Program-made: the position numbers and the translations under genes
Notes under the pieces: generated by a model
What the model was told of the DNA's origin: nothing
Seen by the model: only the letters and a program-made list of their open reading frames with translations
Databases searched by the model: none
Assembly (NCBI RefSeq): GCF_030159255.1
Contig: NZ_BSCT01000002.1
Coordinates: 248,001-312,000, forward strand
Reading direction: 5' to 3'
DNA length: 64,000 nt
Source of the DNA: Bradyrhizobium sp. SSBR45G
GTDB lineage: Bacteria; Pseudomonadota; Alphaproteobacteria; Rhizobiales; Xanthobacteraceae
Shown: positions 45,436 to 55,891 of the stretch, piece by piece
Layout of the letters: each line of letters opens with the position of its first letter
Numbering within the stretch: the stretch's first letter is position 1

Positions 45436-45927
45436 TCAGCCGCGATAATGGCCGGATTTGCCGCCGATCTTTTCAGTCAGATGGATGCCTTCGATGCGCA
45501 CCCCCCGCTCGGCGGCCTTGATCATATCGTAGATGGTCAGGCAGGCGACCGACACGGCGGTAAGCGCCTCCATTTCGACTCCCGTCGGTCCGGTGACCTT
45601 GACGGTCGCGCTCACGACGCAGCCGGGCAGGGTGGCGTCGGTCGTGATGTCCACCGTGACCTTCGACAGCGCCAGCGGGTGGCACAGGGGAATCAGCTCG
45701 GAGGTCCGTTTCGCGGCCATGATGCCGGCAATGCGCGCGGTGCCGAGCACGTCACCCTTCTTGGCGTTGCCGGACACGATCAGCTCGAGCGTCGCCGGGC
45801 TCATCACCACCCGGCCTTCGGCCGTGGCGATCCGCTCCGTCGCGGCCTTGTCCGACACATCGACCATGCGGGCTTCGCCGCGGGCGTCGATGTGGGTGAG
45901 GGATGGTCCGTCAGGCGTGTCGGCCAT
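45436..45927 (-). CDS. moaC: Cyclic pyranopterin monophosphate synthase
   Basis: MoaC, with the radical-SAM enzyme MoaA, makes cyclic pyranopterin monophosphate, the first Mo-cofactor intermediate. The 163-residue product has the active-site stretches [15 protein letters not shown] and [19 protein letters not shown], then a [10 protein letters not shown] segment. The start is ATG 45927, just after the trpC stop; a GTG at 45933 would overlap it. It is coupled to trpC, an arrangement conserved in many alphaproteobacteria. Confidence 0.96.
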   Translation of the reverse strand: MADTPDGPSLTHIDARGEARMVDVSDKAATERIATAEGRVVMSPATLELIVSGNAKKGDVLGTARIAGIMAAKRTSELIPLCHPLALSKVTVDITTDATLPGCVVSATVKVTGPTGVEMEALTAVSVACLTIYDMIKAAERGVRIEGIHLTEKIGGKSGHYRG

Positions 45928-45929
45928 GA

Positions 45930-46748
45930 TCACTCAGCCGCGCTTGCAGATGTCGCGTCGCGCGCAAGCAGGGTGCGCGTCGCCGCCGTCACGTCGGTCT
46001 GCCGCATCAGGCTTTCGCCGACCAGGAAGGTCTGGATATCGACGCGCGCCAGTCGTGCGAGATCCGCCGGCGTGAAGATGCCGCTCTCACCGACCAGGAG
46101 TCGTTCCTTGGGCACCAGCGGCGCCAGCGTCTCGGAGGTCGAAAGCGTGGTCTCGAAGGTCCGCAAGTTTCGATTGTTGATGCCGATCATCGGTGACCGC
46201 AGCTTCAGCGCGCGATCGAGTTCGGCGCGGTCGTGGATCTCGATCAGCACGTCCATGCCGTGGGCGAGCGTCGCCGCCTCGATGTCCGCGGCGGCTGCGT
46301 CGTCGAGCGCCGCCATGATGATCAGGATGCAGTCGGCCCCATGCGCGCGCGCCTCGACCACCTGATAGGTATCGAACATGAAATCCTTGCGCAGCACGGG
46401 CAAGGCCGTTGCTGCGCGCGCTGCGACCATGAAGTCGAGATGGCCCTGGAACGAGGGCGTATCGGTCAGCACCGACAGACAGGCGGCGCCGCCGGCCTCA
46501 TAGGCTTTCGCGAGCTGCGGCGGATCGAAATCGGCGCGAATGAGTCCCTTCGACGGCGAGGCCTTCTTGACCTCGGCGATGAGTGCGTAGTCGCCGCTCG
46601 CGTGCTTGCTGCGGAGCGCCGCAACGAAGCCGCGTGGCGGCGAGGCCTCGCGCGCCCGGGCCTCAAGTTCCGATAGCGGGCACGCCCGTCTGGCGCTCGC
46701 GATCTCCTCGCGCTTGTAGGCTTCGATCTTGGCCAGGATGTCGGACAT
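45930..46748 (-). CDS. trpC: Indole-3-glycerol phosphate synthase
   Basis: It closes the indole ring of CdRP in tryptophan synthesis. The 272-residue TIM-barrel protein has [12 protein letters not shown] with the catalytic Lys, the [20 protein letters not shown] segment, [15 protein letters not shown] with a second essential Lys, GINNRNL and LLVGESGI. It stands alone here, not fused to TrpF as in enteric bacteria. It follows trpD by 16 bases and is coupled to moaC. Confidence 0.97.
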   Translation of the reverse strand: MSDILAKIEAYKREEIASARRACPLSELEARAREASPPRGFVAALRSKHASGDYALIAEVKKASPSKGLIRADFDPPQLAKAYEAGGAACLSVLTDTPSFQGHLDFMVAARAATALPVLRKDFMFDTYQVVEARAHGADCILIIMAALDDAAAADIEAATLAHGMDVLIEIHDRAELDRALKLRSPMIGINNRNLRTFETTLSTSETLAPLVPKERLLVGESGIFTPADLARLARVDIQTFLVGESLMRQTDVTAATRTLLARDATSASAAE

Positions 46749-46764
46749 GGCTCGCTCCTGGAGA

Positions 46765-47778
46765 TCAGCCGTTGGAGACTTCGATCAACTGCTTCAACCG
46801 CGCCGCCGCTGCGCCGCTGTCGAGCGCGTCCCGTCCGATCGCAACTCCCTCCTTCAGCGTCCCGGCGCGGCCGGCGACGACGAGGGCTGCGGCTGCATTC
46901 AACAGCGCAACATCGCGGTAGGGGCTCGGCAGGCCATCCAGCACGCTCTGCAGCGCCACCGCATTGGCCGTGGCGTCACCGCCCTTCAGCCCGTCGCTGC
47001 CGCACAGGCCGAGGCCGGCTTCTTCCGGCGAAATCTCGAAGGTCCTGATTTGGCCGTTCTCGAGCGCCGCCACGAAGGTCGGGCCGGTCAGGGTGATCTC
47101 GTCGAGGCCGTCGGAGCCATGCACGACCCAGGCGGCTTCCGAACCAAGATTCTTCAACACCTGCGCCAAGGGCTCGACCCACTGCCGCGAGAACACGCCC
47201 ACCATCTGGCGCTTGACGCCAGCCGGGTTGGAGAGCGGTCCGAGCAGGTTGAAGATGGTGCGGGTGGCGAGCTCGACCCGGGTCGGGCCGACGTTTTTCA
47301 TCGCGGGATGATGGGCGGGCGCGAACATGAAGCCGATGCCGGCCTCGCGCACGCAGCGGCCGACCTGGTCGGGCTTCAGGTCGATCTTGACGCCGAGCGC
47401 GGCAAGCACATCGGCTGCTCCCGAGCGCGACGACAGCGCGCGGTTGCCGTGCTTGGCCACCGGCACGCCGGCGCCAGCGACGATGAAGGAGGCGCAGGTC
47501 GAGACGTTCACGGACCCGGATCCGTCACCGCCGGTGCCGACGATGTCGACCGCAGAGGCCGGGGCATCGACGCGCAGCATCTTCGCGCGCATCACGCTGA
47601 CGGCGCCGGTGATCTCCTCCACCGTCTCGCCGCGGACGCGCAGCGCCATCAGCAGCGCGCCCATCTGCGACGGCGTGGCCTCGCCCGACATCATGCTGTC
47701 GAAGGCGGACGCGGCCTCGTCGCGGGACAAGGCAGCGCCCGTCGCCACCTTGCCAATGATCGACTTGAGATCGTTCAT
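46765..47778 (-). CDS. trpD: Anthranilate phosphoribosyltransferase
   Basis: It joins anthranilate and PRPP to phosphoribosyl-anthranilate. The 337-residue stand-alone TrpD has the PRPP-binding [19 protein letters not shown] stretch, the [18 protein letters not shown] region and the [12 protein letters not shown] segment. The ATG at 47778 is preferred to the TTG just before it. The partner trpG, often next to it, is absent from this window; upstream instead is the PpiD-like gene. trpC follows on the same strand. Confidence 0.96.
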   Translation of the reverse strand: MNDLKSIIGKVATGAALSRDEAASAFDSMMSGEATPSQMGALLMALRVRGETVEEITGAVSVMRAKMLRVDAPASAVDIVGTGGDGSGSVNVSTCASFIVAGAGVPVAKHGNRALSSRSGAADVLAALGVKIDLKPDQVGRCVREAGIGFMFAPAHHPAMKNVGPTRVELATRTIFNLLGPLSNPAGVKRQMVGVFSRQWVEPLAQVLKNLGSEAAWVVHGSDGLDEITLTGPTFVAALENGQIRTFEISPEEAGLGLCGSDGLKGGDATANAVALQSVLDGLPSPYRDVALLNAAAALVVAGRAGTLKEGVAIGRDALDSGAAAARLKQLIEVSNG

Positions 47779-47802
47779 CAAGCGCGTGCCCCTAGCGATA
47801 CG

Positions 47803-49713
47803 TCATTGGTTTGTGCCGCCGCCGACCACCTGGGCCACGGCCGCTTCGTTGATCGTGGTGCCGATATCCTTCTCGAGCTTCAGGACATACGACGTGCCCT
47901 GCTCGTCGGCCAGTGCACGCTGCAGCTGGTCCTTCAGCTTCTTGATGTCCTCGGACGCCAGATCGACCTTGGGCTCGACGATGTCGGTCACGCGGAACAC
48001 GATCCATTGGCGGCCGCCATCGGCTTCGGTCTGGCCGACGCCATCCTTGGCCGTACGGAACGCCGCCGTGATCACGCCGGGCGTCACGCCAGGCAGCGTG
48101 GCATCGCGCTTGAACGCGGTTGCGGTCTCGACCTTGGTGCCAAGCGACGACGCCTCGTCGGCCAGCTTGCCGCCCTCATTGAGCTTCTTGACCAGCTCGG
48201 TGGCCTTTGCGCGCAGCTTCGCGGCGACCTCGTCGTCGCGCCACTTGGCCGCGACCTGATCCTTGACCTCGTCGAGGGTACGGTCCCGCGGCGGCGTGAT
48301 GCCGAGCACCTCGAACCAGACATAGCCGCCGCGGAACGAGATCGGCTCGTTATCGACGCCGACATCGCTGCCAAAGGCCTGGGACACCACATCGAGCCCG
48401 AGCGGAATGTTCGACACCGGCTGGCCGCTGGGCTGCTTGCCGGAGCGGTCGACCGCTTCCACCGTCACGGCATTGAGGCCGAGCTTCTTGGCGGCCTCGG
48501 CGACGCTCGCTCCGCCCCCGCGCTCGTCCTCCATCTTGTCGCGCAGTGTGGCAACCTCCGATTTGGCGCGGTCGGCGGCGATCTCCTTCTTGATGTCGGC
48601 GGCGACGCTCTCATAGGCCGGCTGCTGGCCCGGCTGGATCGCGCTGACCTTCACCAGCGCCACGTTGAAGGCGCCCTTGACCGGCTGGCTGACTTCGCCG
48701 GTCGGCAACGAGAACGCCATGTCGGCGACGGCGGGATCGAGAATGGCCGATTTTGTCACCAGTCCGAGATCGAGGTCGGCCGGGTTCAGGTTGCGCTCCT
48801 TGGCGAGCTCATCGAACGTCACCTCGCCTGCGGCGATGCGCGCGCGCGCCACCTGCGCCTCTTCCGGGCTCGGGAACGTCATCTGCTGGACCTGCCGCTT
48901 CTCCGGCGTGCCCATCAGGGCCTTGCGCTGGTCGAACAGCTTCCTGGCATCCTCATCCGACACGGTGGTCCACTTGCCGATCTCTTCCGGCGTCAGCAGG
49001 ACGAACGAGATCTTGCGATACTCCGGCGCCTTGAACTGCGCCTTGTGCTCGTCGAAATAGGAGGCGAGCACTTCGGGCGAGGGCGCGTCGATGGCGCTGG
49101 CCTGGGCCGCATCGAGCTTGAGATAGTCGATCGAGCGCTGTTCGTTCTGGAAGCGGCTGAGCGCATCGAGCAGGGTGTTGGAGGGCTCCAGCCCGGCTGC
49201 GATCGTGCCGGTGATCTGGCGACGCAGCGACTGCCGACGCTGGTCAGCCAGATAACGCTGCTCGGTGAAGCCGAAATTGCGGATGATGGCCTGGAAGCGC
49301 TGCGGATCGAACGCGCCATTGGGGCCCTTGAAGTTGGGATCGCTCAGGATCACCCGCATGGTCTCGGCGTCGGACTGGCCGAGGCCCAGACGGCGAGCCT
49401 GCTCGTCGAGCGCGGCTTCCGCAATCGTTTGCTGCAGCACGCTGCGATCAAGCCCGAACATGCGGGCCTGGTCCGTGGTCAGCGGCCGGCCGATCTGGCG
49501 TCCGATCTGCTGCAGCCGGTCGGTGTAGATCTGGCGGAACTCGTTGATCGAGATCTCGGTGCGGCCCACGGTTGCCGCCGTCGACTGGCCGAAGCCCTTG
49601 AAGATGTCGGCGATGCCCCAGACGCCGAAACTGACGATCAAGACGCCCATGACCACCGCCATGATGGTCTTGCCGAGCCAGTTTGATGAGGCCTTGCGTA
49701 ATCCTCGAAGCAT
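47803..49713 (-). CDS. Membrane-anchored periplasmic peptidyl-prolyl isomerase (PpiD/SurA-like)
   Basis: This is a periplasmic folding factor anchored in the inner membrane by one N-terminal helix (about residues 17-36, AVVMGVLIVSFGVWGIADIF). The 636-residue protein has a SurA-N-like chaperone segment (about 40-190), a parvulin-type region around FPSPEEAQVARARIAAGEVT and FDELAKERNLNPADLDLGL (about 265-360), and a long C-terminal helical part. The ATG at 49713 starts MLRGLRKASSNWLGKTIMAV, typical of PpiD homologues in this class. It is divergent from tpiA. Client proteins are probably newly exported envelope proteins, as suggested by the nearby secG. Confidence 0.9.
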   Translation of the reverse strand: MLRGLRKASSNWLGKTIMAVVMGVLIVSFGVWGIADIFKGFGQSTAATVGRTEISINEFRQIYTDRLQQIGRQIGRPLTTDQARMFGLDRSVLQQTIAEAALDEQARRLGLGQSDAETMRVILSDPNFKGPNGAFDPQRFQAIIRNFGFTEQRYLADQRRQSLRRQITGTIAAGLEPSNTLLDALSRFQNEQRSIDYLKLDAAQASAIDAPSPEVLASYFDEHKAQFKAPEYRKISFVLLTPEEIGKWTTVSDEDARKLFDQRKALMGTPEKRQVQQMTFPSPEEAQVARARIAAGEVTFDELAKERNLNPADLDLGLVTKSAILDPAVADMAFSLPTGEVSQPVKGAFNVALVKVSAIQPGQQPAYESVAADIKKEIAADRAKSEVATLRDKMEDERGGGASVAEAAKKLGLNAVTVEAVDRSGKQPSGQPVSNIPLGLDVVSQAFGSDVGVDNEPISFRGGYVWFEVLGITPPRDRTLDEVKDQVAAKWRDDEVAAKLRAKATELVKKLNEGGKLADEASSLGTKVETATAFKRDATLPGVTPGVITAAFRTAKDGVGQTEADGGRQWIVFRVTDIVEPKVDLASEDIKKLKDQLQRALADEQGTSYVLKLEKDIGTTINEAAVAQVVGGGTNQ

Positions 49714-49935
49714 GGGTCCAATCTGTCTGCAGGAAAAGGATGAAGAGGGACGCGCCTTAAAGCAGATTCCGCGAAAGGGCGTCACTGAGTTGAAACGGCT
49801 TATAAAGAGGCAGTCGCCCGGTCGCAACCTCGGCCCTGAGGCGGATTGAAGCGGTGGGAAGGGGGCTCGCGCTCTGGTACTCCTTGAAGCGCTCTGCTAG
49901 CCGATGTCAGTCTTAACGCTTGCTGGAATCCTGCC

Positions 49936-50691
49936 ATGACCGACCGAATCCGGCCCCTGATCGCCGGCAACTGGAAAATGAACGGCCTGAAGGCGTCGAC
50001 CGCCGAGTTCGACGCCATGCTGGCGGGGGCGGCCGAGGTCACGGCGAGGGCCGATCTCCTGGTCTGCCCGCCCGCAACCCTCGTGGCGGCACTGGCGGAG
50101 AGGGCGCGCGGTGCAACCGCGATCGCGGTGGGCGCTCAGGATTGCCACACCAAGGCCTCGGGGGCCCATACCGGGGATATTTCGGCGGAGATGCTCGCCG
50201 ATGCCGGCGCAACCGCCATCATCGTCGGTCATTCCGAGCGCCGCGCCGATCACGGCGAGAGTGATGTCATGGTGCACCAGAAGGCCGAGGCGGCCTGGCG
50301 CGCCGGGCTGGTCGCGATCGTGTGCGTCGGCGAGACCCAGCAGCAGCGTGATGCCGGACAGACCCTGGACATCCTGCGCGGCCAGCTCAACCTCAGCCTG
50401 CCCGAGGGCTCGCGGGCCGACAATCTGATCGTGGCCTATGAGCCGGTCTGGGCGATCGGCACGGGTCTCACCCCGACCGCTGCGGATGTCGAGCAGATTC
50501 ATGCGTTTATCCGGCAGTTGCTGATCGAGCGCTTCAAGCAGGAGGGGGCTCGGATGCGCATTCTCTATGGCGGCTCGGTGAAGCCCTCCAATGCCGCCGA
50601 ACTGATGGCGGTTGCGAACGTGAACGGTGCCCTGGTCGGCGGCGCGAGCCTCAAGGCGGCGGATTTTCTCGCAATCGCGAAAGGGTGTTGA
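49936..50691 (+). CDS. tpiA: Triosephosphate isomerase
   Basis: It interconverts dihydroxyacetone phosphate and glyceraldehyde 3-phosphate in glycolysis and gluconeogenesis. The 251-residue barrel shows Asn12 and Lys14 in GNWKMNG, the electrophile His99 in IVGHSERR, and the catalytic Glu169 in [11 protein letters not shown], with the phosphate loop ILYGGSVKP. The length is normal. It is divergent from the PpiD-like gene and convergent with the GNAT gene that follows. Confidence 0.97.
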   Translation: MTDRIRPLIAGNWKMNGLKASTAEFDAMLAGAAEVTARADLLVCPPATLVAALAERARGATAIAVGAQDCHTKASGAHTGDISAEMLADAGATAIIVGHSERRADHGESDVMVHQKAEAAWRAGLVAIVCVGETQQQRDAGQTLDILRGQLNLSLPEGSRADNLIVAYEPVWAIGTGLTPTAADVEQIHAFIRQLLIERFKQEGARMRILYGGSVKPSNAAELMAVANVNGALVGGASLKAADFLAIAKGC

Positions 50692-50725
50692 AGGGCACTC
50701 TGACGATCCAGCATCAGCGACTCGG

Positions 50726-51253
50726 TCAGCCCGTCGCGCTGAGTCGCTTCCAGTAGATCTTCGTGCCGGTGAGGCCGCCATGCGGCTTCAGGGCATAGTC
50801 GGGAATGATTCCGCTGAGCTGGAAGCCGAGGCTTTCATAAAGTGCCGAGGCGCCGCCATCGACGGCGGTGTCGAGCACCAGCATCGTGCGCCCCTGCTGC
50901 AGGGCCAGGCTCTCGGCGAAGCGCAGCAGCGCGGTGGCGATTCCGCGCTTGCGGTGGCTGACGCGGGTCATCATCTTCGCGATCTCGGCACGATGCGGCT
51001 GGTTCGGCGGCAGCTTGAGCTGCAACGTCACGGTCGCAATCACCTCCCCGCCGTCGAGGGCGCCGAGCACGATTCGCTCGCCGCGCCCGGCGGCCTGAAG
51101 CGAGTCCTGCCAGAAGTCGTTCGCGTCCTCTGCAGCGAGCGGATGCATGAAGCTGACCGAGCCGCCGTTCGCGACCGTTTCGATCAGCATCGCGCTCAAC
51201 GCGGCCCGGATCGCGGACGTATCAGACAAGGGGGCGATTTGAATCGAGGACAT
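50726..51253 (-). CDS. GNAT-family N-acetyltransferase
   Basis: This 175-residue GNAT enzyme has VIATVTLQLKLPPNQPHRAE as strand 4, the acetyl-CoA pyrophosphate-binding VSHRKRGIATALLRFAESLA (the R/Q-x-x-G-x-G/A motif reads RKRGIA), and the ALYESLGFQ motif. The ATG at 51253 begins MSSIQIAPLSD and is two bases downstream of the stop of the XRE-cupin gene, so the two form an operon. The substrate is unknown; it may be an amine or antibiotic. Confidence 0.88.
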   Translation of the reverse strand: MSSIQIAPLSDTSAIRAALSAMLIETVANGGSVSFMHPLAAEDANDFWQDSLQAAGRGERIVLGALDGGEVIATVTLQLKLPPNQPHRAEIAKMMTRVSHRKRGIATALLRFAESLALQQGRTMLVLDTAVDGGASALYESLGFQLSGIIPDYALKPHGGLTGTKIYWKRLSATG

Positions 51254-51255
51254 GC

Positions 51256-51810
51256 TCAGCTCCGGGCGAGGGCAACGACGTAGACGCAGGGCGCGTCGGT
51301 CTGATTGGCGAAGGTGGTGTCGATCGGGGGGCCGAAGCCGAGGCAGTCGCCGGGGCCGAGCACATGCCGTTCGGCGCCTTCGGTGATGGTCAGCTGTCCG
51401 CTCTGCACCCACACCAGCTGGCGGATGTGAATGTAGGAGGAGGCCGGCAGGGTCACGCTGCGGCGAGCCGGCATTTCGACCGTGACCAGCTCGATCGGAT
51501 GATCCGGCCTGAGGAACACCTGGCGCCTGAGGTAACCCGTCTCCGGATCGCGCCAGACCGGTTGCCCGTCGGCCTTGGACAGCCGCTCGGACTGGGCTTC
51601 GGCGCGGAGCATCAGGCCCGCCAAGGTCAGATCGAACGCACTCGCCAGCTTGATCAGCACGACGGCGGTCGGGCTGACCTCGGCGCGTTCGATCTTGCTG
51701 ATGGTGGCTTTGGAGACGCCGGAACGTTCGGCGAGGTCGGCCAGCGACCACCCGCGGCTGTCGCGCTCCAGCTGCAGGCGCCTGGCGAGCCGCTGGCTGA
51801 AATCGTCCAT
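51256..51810 (-). CDS. XRE-family regulator with C-terminal cupin
   Basis: This 184-residue regulator has an N-terminal Cro/C1 helix-turn-helix (RLQLERDSRGWSLADLAERS, then GVSKATISKIERAEVSP) and a C-terminal cupin domain (about 110-180) with the LVWVQSGQLTITEG and GPGDCLGF strands. It belongs to the group of XRE-cupin repressors that sense small metabolites. An ATG at 51822 would add four residues but lies at the predicted transcription start. It precedes and is co-transcribed with a GNAT gene, which is probably its regulated partner. Confidence 0.87.
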   Translation of the reverse strand: MDDFSQRLARRLQLERDSRGWSLADLAERSGVSKATISKIERAEVSPTAVVLIKLASAFDLTLAGLMLRAEAQSERLSKADGQPVWRDPETGYLRRQVFLRPDHPIELVTVEMPARRSVTLPASSYIHIRQLVWVQSGQLTITEGAERHVLGPGDCLGFGPPIDTTFANQTDAPCVYVVALARS

Positions 51811-51828
51811 TATTTGATCCATTCGTCT

Positions 51829-51856
51829 ATAATAATGGAAATCCAAGACGGCGCAA
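51829..51856 (-). promoter_or_regulatory. Predicted promoter of the XRE-cupin/GNAT operon
   Basis: On the minus strand TTGCGC (51856-51851) and TATTAT (51834-51829) are separated by 16 bases. Transcription would start near 51822. That gives either a leaderless message from ATG 51822 or a very short leader before ATG 51810 with GGATC as the ribosome-binding site. Confidence 0.5.
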
Positions 51857-52033
51857 GAGCGCCGCCCTGAGGGGCGTGATCGGTGCTTGTGGGAAGCGCA
51901 GGTGCGATTATCTGCGGGGTGGCGTTGCCCGACATGATCGTGTAACACCGCGCAAATTTCCGAATAGCCCGCGAAGCTCTCGCGATCCCGGCCTCCGGTC
52001 GGGGCCTGCGAGGGCTTGTGACGGAAGGTCACC

Positions 52034-52417
52034 ATGCAGACTGTCTTGATCGTCATCCACCTCATGATCGTCGCCGTCCTGATCGGCGCGGTGCTGTTGC
52101 AGAAGTCCGAAGGCGGCGGCCTCGGCATGGGCGGCGGCGCCGGCTTCATGTCGAGCCGCGGCACGGCTAACCTGTTGACGCGCACCACGGCGTTCCTGGC
52201 GGTCGGCTTCTTCCTCACCAGCCTGGCGCTGACCTGGCTGGCCGGCTACGACCGCAAGCCGACCTCGATTCTCGGCACCATGCCGGGGCAGACCCAGTCC
52301 GGCGGCGCGACCCCGGCGGCGCCGACCAGCGGTGGCGTGCTCGACCAGCTCAAGGAGGCCGACAAGCAGCAGGCCCCCGCGGCTCCGGCCACGCCGCAGG
52401 CCCCGCAGTCGCAATAA
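52034..52417 (+). CDS. secG: Preprotein translocase subunit SecG
   Basis: SecG is an accessory subunit of the SecYEG channel in the inner membrane. The 127-residue product has the two-helix topology (about residues 3-22 and 53-73) and the conserved cytoplasmic loop LLQKSEGGGLGMGGGAGFMS with FMSSRGTAN. The C-terminal 55 residues are Pro/Ala/Gln-rich and of low complexity, as in other alphaproteobacterial SecG. GGAAGG lies just upstream of the ATG. The tpiA-secG-pyrG order is conserved, here interrupted by the GNAT/XRE pair. Confidence 0.94.
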   Translation: MQTVLIVIHLMIVAVLIGAVLLQKSEGGGLGMGGGAGFMSSRGTANLLTRTTAFLAVGFFLTSLALTWLAGYDRKPTSILGTMPGQTQSGGATPAAPTSGGVLDQLKEADKQQAPAAPATPQAPQSQ

Positions 52418-52432
52418 ACGCGGGGTTGCCAT

Positions 52433-52456
52433 GCAGGAACGCAATTGGCGTCCTGC
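52433..52456 (+). terminator. Hairpin downstream of secG
   Basis: A 9-bp stem with one bulged A (52433-52442 with 52448-52456, loop AATTG) lies 15 bases after the secG stop. There is no T-run, so termination would be weak. Confidence 0.4.
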
Positions 52457-52538
52457 CTGATGAGACGGTCTCAAGTTCCTGAGATCATTCACATTTTGAC
52501 GTAACCCACAGGCCCGCGACAGCGTTGCGGGCTGGTCA

Positions 52539-52558
52539 CGATTCGTTTTGGCGAATCG
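52539..52558 (+). other. Hairpin in the pyrG 5' region
   Basis: A 7-bp stem (52539-52545 with 52552-52558, loop TTTTGG) lies 27 bases before the pyrG ATG. It may be a leader element; a second shorter stem (52512-52517 with 52527-52532) precedes it. No known pyrG control in this class is claimed. Confidence 0.35.
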
Positions 52559-52579
52559 CATGCGCGGCATTAAAGGTAG

Positions 52580-54217
<1,638 letters not shown>

Positions 54218-54301
54218 GCCAGCTGCGAGGGGCGCGCGATCAGCCCTCTTTCTGAACATGCTGCCCATGTCCAATCTGCAGCCACGCGCTCGGCGCCAAA
54301 C

Positions 54302-54440
54302 CCTCATGGTGAGGAGCGCCGCGTCGATCAAGCCAATTGGTACGGAAGGTCGTCGTTCGCGGCGCGTCTCGAACCATGAGGCCCCAGCGAGGCCTCGCCC
54401 TTCGAGACGCGCGCCAAGGGGCGCGCTCCTCAGGGTGAGG
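54302..54440. repeat. Nested palindromic interspersed repeat
   Basis: Outer arms CCTCATGGTGAGGAGCGC (54302-54319) and 54421-54440, and inner arms 54362-54383 and 54391-54412, form two nested imperfect inverted repeats. Both carry the TCTCGAA/TTCGAGA and CCTCA/TGAGG themes of dispersed repeats in this group. The gap 54218-54553 contains this element and no gene. Confidence 0.75.
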
Positions 54441-54553
54441 GGCGAATGCCGTTCCGGGCAGCGCGAAATGCAGCGGTCACTCCGCCTTTGACGGCCGCAG
54501 CGATTGTTGCGACAACGCTCCTTCATCGAGAAGAACAGATCAGGGAGGATCGC

Positions 54554-54880
54554 ATGATCTACGAGAGCCGCATCTATCGCTGCATTCCGGGCCGGTTGCC
54601 GGCGCTGTTGAAGCGTTTCGACACCGTGACGCTGAAGCTGTGGGAGAAGCACGGCATCCGGCAGGTCGGCTTCTTCACGACCCTGATCGGCGAATCCAAC
54701 CAGGATCTGACCTACTTCCTGGCCTGGGAGTCGCTCGCCGAGCGCGAGACCAAATGGACCAAGTTCATGACCGATCCCGACTGGATCGCGGCGCGCGCCA
54801 AGAGCGAGGAGGACGGCCAGATCGTCGCCAACATCACCAGCCAGTTCCTGGTGCCCACGGCGTTCTCGGCGTTGAAGTAG
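54554..54880 (+). CDS. NIPSNAP-family protein
   Basis: This 108-residue protein of the NIPSNAP family is a dimeric alpha-beta barrel fold. It begins MIYESRIYRCIPGRLPALLK and contains FDTVTLKLWEKHGI, FFTTLIGESNQDLTYFLAWE and the MTDPDWIAARAKSE segment. GGGAGG lies eight bases upstream of ATG 54554; the frame extends further upstream but that part is inside the repeat. The function in bacteria is not established. It sits between pyrG and kdsA. Confidence 0.88.
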   Translation: MIYESRIYRCIPGRLPALLKRFDTVTLKLWEKHGIRQVGFFTTLIGESNQDLTYFLAWESLAERETKWTKFMTDPDWIAARAKSEEDGQIVANITSQFLVPTAFSALK

Positions 54881-55030
54881 CGGCCTCGGTCGGGCGGACG
54901 AATTCGGCGCTGCGATGCGCTGGCGGGCAGGGGGCGGCTGCGGCGCAACCCTGCCATTCGCCGCCGCGAATGCCTTGATCCGCCGGGCCATGCTGGGCAT
55001 GGTCCGGCCGAACCCGAGGGGATCGTGACC

Positions 55031-55891
55031 ATGACCACAGCCGCCACTGCCGCCCCGATCGTCACCGTTGGTTCGGTGCGCTTCGGCAATGCCCTGCCGC
55101 TCGCCGTGATTGCCGGACCGTGCGCGCTGGAAAGCCGCGGCCATGCGCTCGAGGTCGCCGCGGCGCTGAAGGAGATCGCGACGCGGCTGAACATCGGGCT
55201 CGTCTACAAGACCTCGTTCGACAAGGCGAACCGGACCAGCGGCTCCGCCGGGCGCGGGCTTGGCCTTGCGCAGTCGTTGCCGATCTTCGCCGAGATCCGG
55301 TCGTCGCTCGGTCTTCCGGTGCTGACCGACATTCATGACGCGAGCCAGTGTGCGGAGGTGGCGCAGGCCGTCGACATCCTGCAGATCCCGGCCTTCCTGT
55401 GCCGGCAGACCGACCTGCTGCTTGCGGCGGCGGCGACCGGCAAGGTCGTCAACGTCAAGAAGGGCCAGTTCCTGGCGCCGTGGGACATGGCCAACGTGGT
55501 CGCCAAGATCACCGGCGCCGGCAATCCCAACGTGCTGGCGACCGAGCGCGGCGTCTCGTTCGGCTACAACACGCTGGTCTCGGACATGCGGTCGCTGCCG
55601 ATCATGGCGCGCACCACCGGCGCGCCCGTCATCTTCGACGCCACCCATTCGGTGCAGCAGCCGGGCGGGCAGGGCACCTCCTCGGGCGGCCAGCGCGAAT
55701 TCGTCCCGGTGCTGGCACGCGCGGCCGTGGCGGTCGGCGTCGCCGGCGTCTTCATCGAGACCCATCCCGATCCCGATCATGCGCCCTCCGACGGGCCGAA
55801 CATGGTGCCGCTCGCCGAGTTCGAAGGCCTGCTGCGCCGGCTGATGGCGTTCGATAGGCTGGCCAAGGCGCCGGCGACCGACGCGCTTTGA
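55031..55891 (+). CDS. kdsA: 3-deoxy-8-phosphooctulonate (KDO-8-phosphate) synthase
   Basis: It condenses phosphoenolpyruvate with arabinose 5-phosphate to KDO-8-P for the lipopolysaccharide inner core. The 286-residue barrel has IAGPCALES, in which the Cys is the hallmark of the metal-dependent class, [31 protein letters not shown] and the [13 protein letters not shown] segment. ATG 55031 is preferred to GTG 55025 on ribosome-binding spacing. It complements the lpx genes at the other end of the window. The stop overlaps the start of the MFS gene. Confidence 0.96.
   Translation: MTTAATAAPIVTVGSVRFGNALPLAVIAGPCALESRGHALEVAAALKEIATRLNIGLVYKTSFDKANRTSGSAGRGLGLAQSLPIFAEIRSSLGLPVLTDIHDASQCAEVAQAVDILQIPAFLCRQTDLLLAAAATGKVVNVKKGQFLAPWDMANVVAKITGAGNPNVLATERGVSFGYNTLVSDMRSLPIMARTTGAPVIFDATHSVQQPGGQGTSSGGQREFVPVLARAAVAVGVAGVFIETHPDPDHAPSDGPNMVPLAEFEGLLRRLMAFDRLAKAPATDAL

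Noticed and set aside
42525..49686. Very long plus-strand frames opposite the GGDEF-EAL, trpD and PpiD-like genes
   Set aside because: They mirror real genes on the minus strand and contain no recognisable domain.
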